From Oscillospiraceae bacterium (GTDB taxonomy: Bacteria; Bacillota; Clostridia; Oscillospirales; Ruminococcaceae), in contig JAFXOO010000267.1 in NCBI GenBank assembly GCA_017528675.1, forward strand, positions 1 through 8,723: DNA of 8,723 nt, given 5' to 3'. The notes under the pieces are model-generated. The model made no database searches. It had not been told where the DNA came from and saw nothing but the letters and a program-made list of their open reading frames with translations. This document shows positions 4,677 to 8,723 of the stretch, piece by piece. Both the position numbers and the translations under genes were made by a program. The stretch's first letter is position 1; every line of letters begins with the position of its first letter.

Positions 4677-7600
4677 TTATTTCGTCACAACGGGAAGCAC
4701 AGTGATTTCTACAACGGCCTTGAGGATGTTCAGGGAATCCACTTCATCAACCTTGCCGTCCTTGTTGACATCGGCATTTCTTTTGCCCGCCTTGGAAATC
4801 GGATCACCCACCATGAGGTTTTTGTTCAGCGAGATGACATCCACGATGGTGATCTTGCCGTCACAGTCGATGTCGCCGTACACAATCTCGGTCGGATCGG
4901 TCGGTGCGGTGCCGTCGAGGTAGTTCACCTTGAGACCGGTTTTGGCTGCGAAGGTGTCTGCCGTGGAATCCTTGTAGCAGTTTACAACGAAATCCTCGAT
5001 GACACGGTGTACAAAGAGATAGGAGTACTGGCCGGTCGAGGTGAAGGTCGAGGTGCAGCCAAAGGCTTCCCTGCCGATGGAGACATTCTTGCCGGGCAGC
5101 GTAACCTCCGGGAGAGAGGTGCAGTTGATAAAGGCTTCTTCCCCGATGGTCTCAACACCTGCCGGGATGGTCAGTTCAGTCAGGCCGGTACCTGCAAAGG
5201 CACTCTGCTCGATGGACTTCAGGCTCTCCGGGAGCTTGACGGATGTCAGGGCGGAGCAGTTCTGGAAGGCGCTCGGGCCAATGCGGACAACAGTCTCAGG
5301 CATTGTCACGGAGGTGATGGCATCATTGAGCTTGAAGGCGCTGCCGAGTACGCTTGTGACACCGTCCGGAATCTGTACATCGCCCTCGGCGGTGGTACCG
5401 TCGATGAGGATGTTGTTGAAGATCAGCAGAGGTGTATCTTCAAGCATTTTCGTAAGCCACGGCGTATCACCGAAGGCTCTGTCGCCAACAATCTCAATCC
5501 CCTTGGGGATGTTGAGGTTTTCAAGCAGTGTGCAGCGATAGAAGGCTTCCTTGCTGATGGCGGTGACGCTCTCCGGGAGCTCTACGCCCTGCACATAGCC
5601 CTTTTCCTTACCGAAGATCTGCTCACCGATGACGGTCACGCCGTCCGGGATGGTCACGATGATATCCGGGTACGGGATTTCCTCAGGCTTGAGCGGCTCA
5701 GGGAGCTGCTGACCGCCGGAAGGCTGGCTGACGGCGATGCCGCCGGTCTGCTCGCAGAGATAGCCGGTCACCCATGCAAGCGGCGCATTCCAGTTGATGG
5801 CGCACTCATTGACCGAGTAGGCCTGGTTGCTGTCAATGTAGCAGAGCTGCGCAGGGGTCTCACCGTGCATGCAGTCGGTCGCCTTGATGGCGGGGTCGGC
5901 AATGTCAGAATTCGGGCCGCCGCACAGTACGCCGCAGGGTGCCTTCGGGAAGGAGGGGTTCTCCGTCACTGCCCAGAAGCGGTGGTGCGGATACTGGACG
6001 CTGTGGGAACCGTAGCCGGTGACGTAGGAGAAGTCGAGGGCATTTCTGCCGAGGATATAGTCCATAGCGCTGACGATTCCGCCGAGGTACTTGCTTTCCT
6101 TGGTCTCGTCATAGGCATAGGCGAGGATGACTGCGTCATCTACCACGAAGGAATTGGAGCCCCAGACATAATTGATATAGTCATTCTTATCGGTATAGCC
6201 GCCGTAGAGGATGCCGTAGCCCTGGGAATCTGCATAATCCACATAGACATCCGCAGTCTTGGTCAGGCTGTCACGGAGGGACGCACTCTCCTTCTCGGAA
6301 ACCGCATCCTGGTGCAGCAGCAAAGACAGGGAGCCGAGTGCAGCCGTGCCGCCCCAGTCAAAGACGCCGTCGACACCGTCGGTCGTGATGGTGAAGGCAT
6401 TCTTGGAGGACTTGGCATCGTCATAATATGCCTTGTCGCCGGTGGAAATGAACAGCTCGCAGGCCGCCCAGTAGAATTCATCGGTCACGTTGCTGTCGCC
6501 GTAGGCACCGCCGCCGCCGTGCTCCTTATTGGGAGCGAGGACATCGGGATGCTTCTGGGCTGCGGCATAGGCATTCTTCGCAGCAGTCAGGCACTTCTCA
6601 GCAAAGTCCGGATCGAGATCCTTCCAGAGACGGTAAGCCTGTGCACCGCAGGCTGCAAGGTTGAGCGTTGCAGCAGTGGAGGGCGGCAGCAGATAGCGCT
6701 CGAACACATCATTGGCAGGATCCAGGCCGAGAGCAGACCACTTGGCATCGTGAATCTTGTGGTAAGCCATGTCCTTATAATCGCCGTCCTGCACCATCAT
6801 GGTGAGCATCCACTCCATCTCATAGCGGGCTTCATCGAGCAGGTCGGGGTAGCTGTTGCCGTTCTCCGGGAGCTTCATGGTGCCGTCTGCATAGGCATCG
6901 GCAGTCCCCTTCAGAGAGGCACGCTCGTACTGGTTCTGCATCATCCAGAGGGCGATACCGCCGTTGACCACATATTTGCCGTGGTCGCCGGCATCGTACC
7001 AGCCGCCGGTGACATCCTGGGTGCCTTCGGAGCCTTCATAGCCGAACACCTGCTGGATGGTTGCAATGTCGGGATTGTGTGCAACGCCACGGGCAAGCTT
7101 CTCGGTATCACCGGAGGTGATATACTGCGACTCGATGGCGATGCCGGAACGGTTCTGGTAGAAATAGTTCAGGGCATCGTACATCAGGCCGGAGTAGGTC
7201 TCACGCACGCCGATGTTGAACGCCTGCGATGTCTCGCCGGTTGCTGCCTTGAGGGTGTAGGTACCCTCTGTCTTGAAATCGGAAAAGTCGATGATCTGGA
7301 CATTGTCGCCGGATGCCTTGTCGAAGCCAAACGGCGTGGACTTGCCGGTGAAAACGGTCTTGCCGCCTGCATCCAGGAGTTCAAAGTCGATTGCCTTTGT
7401 CTCGTCGGTCACGAGCGTTGCCTTCTTGACGAGCTCCGGGAAATAGCCGACCTGGTTGGTGATGATGCCGTTGTGCTTGCCGGGTTTGCGCCACTCTGCA
7501 AGCTCCTCTGCTTCCGCAGCAGCCTTGTCACGGGCATCCTTGACCTCACCACGGATCTGGGTGACAACGGCAGACGCATCCACCAGAATGCCGTTGATAA

Positions 7601-8114
7601 TGACAAAGGGCGATTCTGCCATCTTTGCCTTGATCCACGGCGTGTCGGTGAAGGCATCCTTGCCGATGGAGGTCAGACTCTCCGGGATGTCGATTTTTTC
7701 AAGGGACTTGCAGTCGTTGAACGCAAAGCCCTCGATGGTCGTCAGCGTTGACGGGAGCTTGATCTCGGTCAGGCTTCCGCAGTGCCAGAATGCGCCGGAC
7801 TCGATATAGGTGACTCCCTCAGGGATGGTGACAGAGGTGATATCTGTCTCATAGAACGCTGTTTTGCCGATTTTTGTGACGGGGTTGCCGTCAATCTTGT
7901 CCGGGATCTTGACGGTCTTGGTGCTTCCGTCAAAGCCGGTGATGGTGACATTGCCGTCCTCAATGGCATATGTCAGCGGACCGGATGTGAGCTTTTCTTC
8001 ATCCGCAGCCGATGCAGAAAAGCCGATGGCTGTTCCGGTGATGCCGGTGAAAGGCACCCCGGTGCACAGGAGGCATAGCGCAGCCGCCAGTGCAGTGAGC
8101 TTGTGTTTTTTCAT
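4677..8114 (-). CDS. Dockerin-bearing GH9 cellulase embedded in LRR_5 (BspA-type) repeats
   Basis: A 1145-residue secreted glycoside hydrolase. In order: signal peptide (1 to about 36, ending SASA-ADEE); LRR_5 repeats (about 58-180); a charged helical linker (about 186-214); an Ig-like CelD_N domain (about 215-303); a GH9 catalytic domain (about 305-787); a short proline-rich linker; eight or so LRR_5 repeats (about 818-1025); and a dockerin (about 1078-1138). GH9 residues are intact: GGWYDAGDH (370-378, with D374 and D377), the PHHR signature (709-712) and the D761...NECAINWNAPL block (E770 as proton donor). The expected activity is endo- or processive cleavage of beta-1,4-glucan. No CBM3c is present, so the layout is the Ig-GH9 type. 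The dockerin has two calcium loops (D1081/D1083/D1085/D1092 and D1115/N1117/D1119/D1126), implying attachment to a scaffoldin cohesin. The start has GAGGGG seven bases before ATG. The LRR blocks look like one solenoid split by the enzyme; their role (substrate, cell or protein binding) is unknown. Confidence 0.95.
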   Translation of the reverse strand: MKKHKLTALAAALCLLCTGVPFTGITGTAIGFSASAADEEKLTSGPLTYAIEDGNVTITGFDGSTKTVKIPDKIDGNPVTKIGKTAFYETDITSVTIPEGVTYIESGAFWHCGSLTEIKLPSTLTTIEGFAFNDCKSLEKIDIPESLTSIGKDAFTDTPWIKAKMAESPFVIINGILVDASAVVTQIRGEVKDARDKAAAEAEELAEWRKPGKHNGIITNQVGYFPELVKKATLVTDETKAIDFELLDAGGKTVFTGKSTPFGFDKASGDNVQIIDFSDFKTEGTYTLKAATGETSQAFNIGVRETYSGLMYDALNYFYQNRSGIAIESQYITSGDTEKLARGVAHNPDIATIQQVFGYEGSEGTQDVTGGWYDAGDHGKYVVNGGIALWMMQNQYERASLKGTADAYADGTMKLPENGNSYPDLLDEARYEMEWMLTMMVQDGDYKDMAYHKIHDAKWSALGLDPANDVFERYLLPPSTAATLNLAACGAQAYRLWKDLDPDFAEKCLTAAKNAYAAAQKHPDVLAPNKEHGGGGAYGDSNVTDEFYWAACELFISTGDKAYYDDAKSSKNAFTITTDGVDGVFDWGGTAALGSLSLLLHQDAVSEKESASLRDSLTKTADVYVDYADSQGYGILYGGYTDKNDYINYVWGSNSFVVDDAVILAYAYDETKESKYLGGIVSAMDYILGRNALDFSYVTGYGSHSVQYPHHRFWAVTENPSFPKAPCGVLCGGPNSDIADPAIKATDCMHGETPAQLCYIDSNQAYSVNECAINWNAPLAWVTGYLCEQTGGIAVSQPSGGQQLPEPLKPEEIPYPDIIVTIPDGVTVIGEQIFGKEKGYVQGVELPESVTAISKEAFYRCTLLENLNIPKGIEIVGDRAFGDTPWLTKMLEDTPLLIFNNILIDGTTAEGDVQIPDGVTSVLGSAFKLNDAITSVTMPETVVRIGPSAFQNCSALTSVKLPESLKSIEQSAFAGTGLTELTIPAGVETIGEEAFINCTSLPEVTLPGKNVSIGREAFGCTSTFTSTGQYSYLFVHRVIEDFVVNCYKDSTADTFAAKTGLKVNYLDGTAPTDPTEIVYGDIDCDGKITIVDVISLNKNLMVGDPISKAGKRNADVNKDGKVDEVDSLNILKAVVEITVLPVVTK

Positions 8115-8160
8115 TGGTATTCCCCTCTCTTGACCGCTGTTTGCGGTTGAATTTATCTAT

Positions 8161-8189
8161 AGTATATCAAAACATACTCACAAAATCAA
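8161..8189 (-). promoter_or_regulatory. Promoter of the GH9-dockerin gene
   Basis: On the minus strand, TTGATT (8184-8189) and TATACT (8161-8166) are 17 bases apart, within a strongly AT-rich segment. The start would fall near 8154, giving a leader of about 40 bases. That leader contains a 5-bp hairpin (8133-8137 with 8143-8147) just before the ribosome site. No other gene precedes the cellulase on this strand except thrS, which has its own terminator, so the cellulase is probably transcribed alone. Confidence 0.8.
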
Positions 8190-8199
8190 TACTTTTGTG
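8179..8199. promoter_or_regulatory. Inverted repeat over the -35 of the GH9 promoter
   Basis: CACAAAA (8179-8185) and TTTTGTG (8193-8199) form a perfect 7-bp inverted repeat with a seven-base spacer, centred on the -35 element (8184-8189). A dimeric regulator bound here would block RNA polymerase. It does not fit the CcpA cre pattern. It is a candidate operator for substrate-dependent control of the cellulase. Confidence 0.4.
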
Positions 8200-8310
8200 C
8201 AAAAAATGCTTCTGAAATTATGAAAATTTTTAGGGAATATGTTACACTTTTGACTAAATTCACGGTATATCTAAAAATCGGCAATATGATGCGGATTGGT
8301 GGATTTTTTG

Positions 8311-8348
8311 ACAAAACGAAGCCCCCTCCCGCTGACCGGGAGGGGGCT
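8311..8348 (-). terminator. Intrinsic terminator of thrS
   Basis: A 12-bp perfect, GC-rich stem (8320-8331 with 8337-8348) with a five-base loop is followed on the minus strand by TCGTTTTGTC. It starts 11 bases after the thrS stop. The U-run is short but the stem is very strong. On the plus strand no T-run follows, so it acts in one direction. Confidence 0.88.
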
Positions 8349-8359
8349 GATTCAAAATC

Positions 8360-8723
8360 TTACTTTGCCTTGGTTTCAATCTCCTCAAGGAGCTTTGCAA
8401 GCAGGTCATCGAGGCTCATGACGCCCTGATCCTCACCCTTTCTTGTGCGGACGGAGACGGTCTTACCCTCTACCTCGTTGTCACCGATGGTGAGCATATA
8501 GGGGATCTTTTCCAGAGTCGCCTCACGGATCTTCTTGCCGACCTTCTCGTTGCGGTCGTCGATCTCCACACGGATACCCTTGGCACGCAGCGCCTTCTGC
8601 ACCTCATACGACCAGTCAAGATGGCGGTCTGCAATCGGGATGATCTTCACCTGCTCCGGAGCGACCCACAGCGGGAGCGCACCGGCAAAATGCTCGATCA
8701 TGTACGCAAGGGTACGCTCGAAG
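8360..8723 (-). CDS. thrS: Threonine--tRNA ligase, C-terminal part (cut by window edge)
   Basis: About 120 C-terminal residues of threonyl-tRNA synthetase, which charges tRNA-Thr in the cytoplasm. The visible part opens with FERTLAYMIEHFAGALP, the end of the class II catalytic core (motif 3 region). The anticodon-binding domain follows, with VKIIPIADRH, VEIDDRNEKVGKKIREA, KIPYMLTIGDNE and VSVRTRKGED. The full enzyme is usually about 640 residues, so roughly four fifths lies beyond position 8723, including the start and any T-box leader. The reading frame is intact and the stop is followed closely by a strong terminator. Confidence 0.96.
   Translation of the reverse strand, partial: FERTLAYMIEHFAGALPLWVAPEQVKIIPIADRHLDWSYEVQKALRAKGIRVEIDDRNEKVGKKIREATLEKIPYMLTIGDNEVEGKTVSVRTRKGEDQGVMSLDDLLAKLLEEIETKAK

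Noticed and set aside
4617..7751. A 1044-codon open frame on the plus strand opposite the GH9 gene
   Set aside because: The minus-strand gene has clear domains, catalytic residues, signal peptide, ribosome site and promoter. The plus-strand translation is repetitive, resembles no family and lacks a ribosome site. Codon bias of the GC-rich real gene keeps the opposite frame open.

Overview
The window looks like chromosomal DNA of a gut Clostridia of the Ruminococcus type. The evidence is the strong GGAGG ribosome sites, sigma-A promoters close to consensus, a SpoIIP-family protein, and above all a secreted GH9 cellulase ending in a ruminococcal-style dockerin. That last point implies a cellulosome-forming, plant-fibre-degrading anaerobe. 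The species cannot be fixed from the sequence alone; a cellulolytic Ruminococcus such as the R. champanellensis / R. flavefaciens group is an inference.

Layout, left to right. Positions 1-304 are gene-free and full of palindromic repeats, including two near-identical copies of a 21-base perfect palindrome followed by a T-run. Next, on the minus strand, come a YitT-family membrane protein (305-1162) and, upstream of it, an 87-residue protein (1213-1476). The small protein matches the glycyl-radical tail of anaerobic ribonucleotide reductase (NrdD) but lacks the rest of the enzyme. The pair is read from a near-perfect promoter (1518-1546) that contains a palindrome in its spacer, and a hairpin with a U-run sits between the two genes. 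A gene-free stretch (1477-1898) then holds that promoter and the terminator of a minus-strand tRNA unit: promoter 2124-2152, tRNA-Arg(CCG), a 12-bp hairpin, tRNA-Pro(TGG), terminator 1773-1817.

The middle of the window carries cell-envelope genes. A SpoIIP-like peptidoglycan hydrolase (2485-3546, minus) is translationally coupled through ATGA to an unknown 101-residue membrane protein (2183-2488). Divergent from it is a membrane-anchored polysaccharide deacetylase (3751-4620, plus). Both enzymes would act on the wall or on extracellular glycans.

The right half is one 1145-residue gene (4677-8114, minus): signal peptide, LRR_5 (BspA-type) repeats, Ig-like domain, GH9 catalytic domain, a second LRR_5 block and a dockerin. 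The two LRR blocks read as one solenoid with the cellulase inserted into it, which is the most unusual architecture here. Its promoter (8161-8189) overlaps a 7-bp inverted repeat that could be an operator. The window ends in the C-terminal part of thrS (8360-8723, minus, cut by the edge), followed by a strong terminator.

The best candidates for under-described biology are the stand-alone NrdD-tail protein with its operator-like promoter, the cellulase-in-LRR fusion, and the SpoIIP-coupled small membrane protein.
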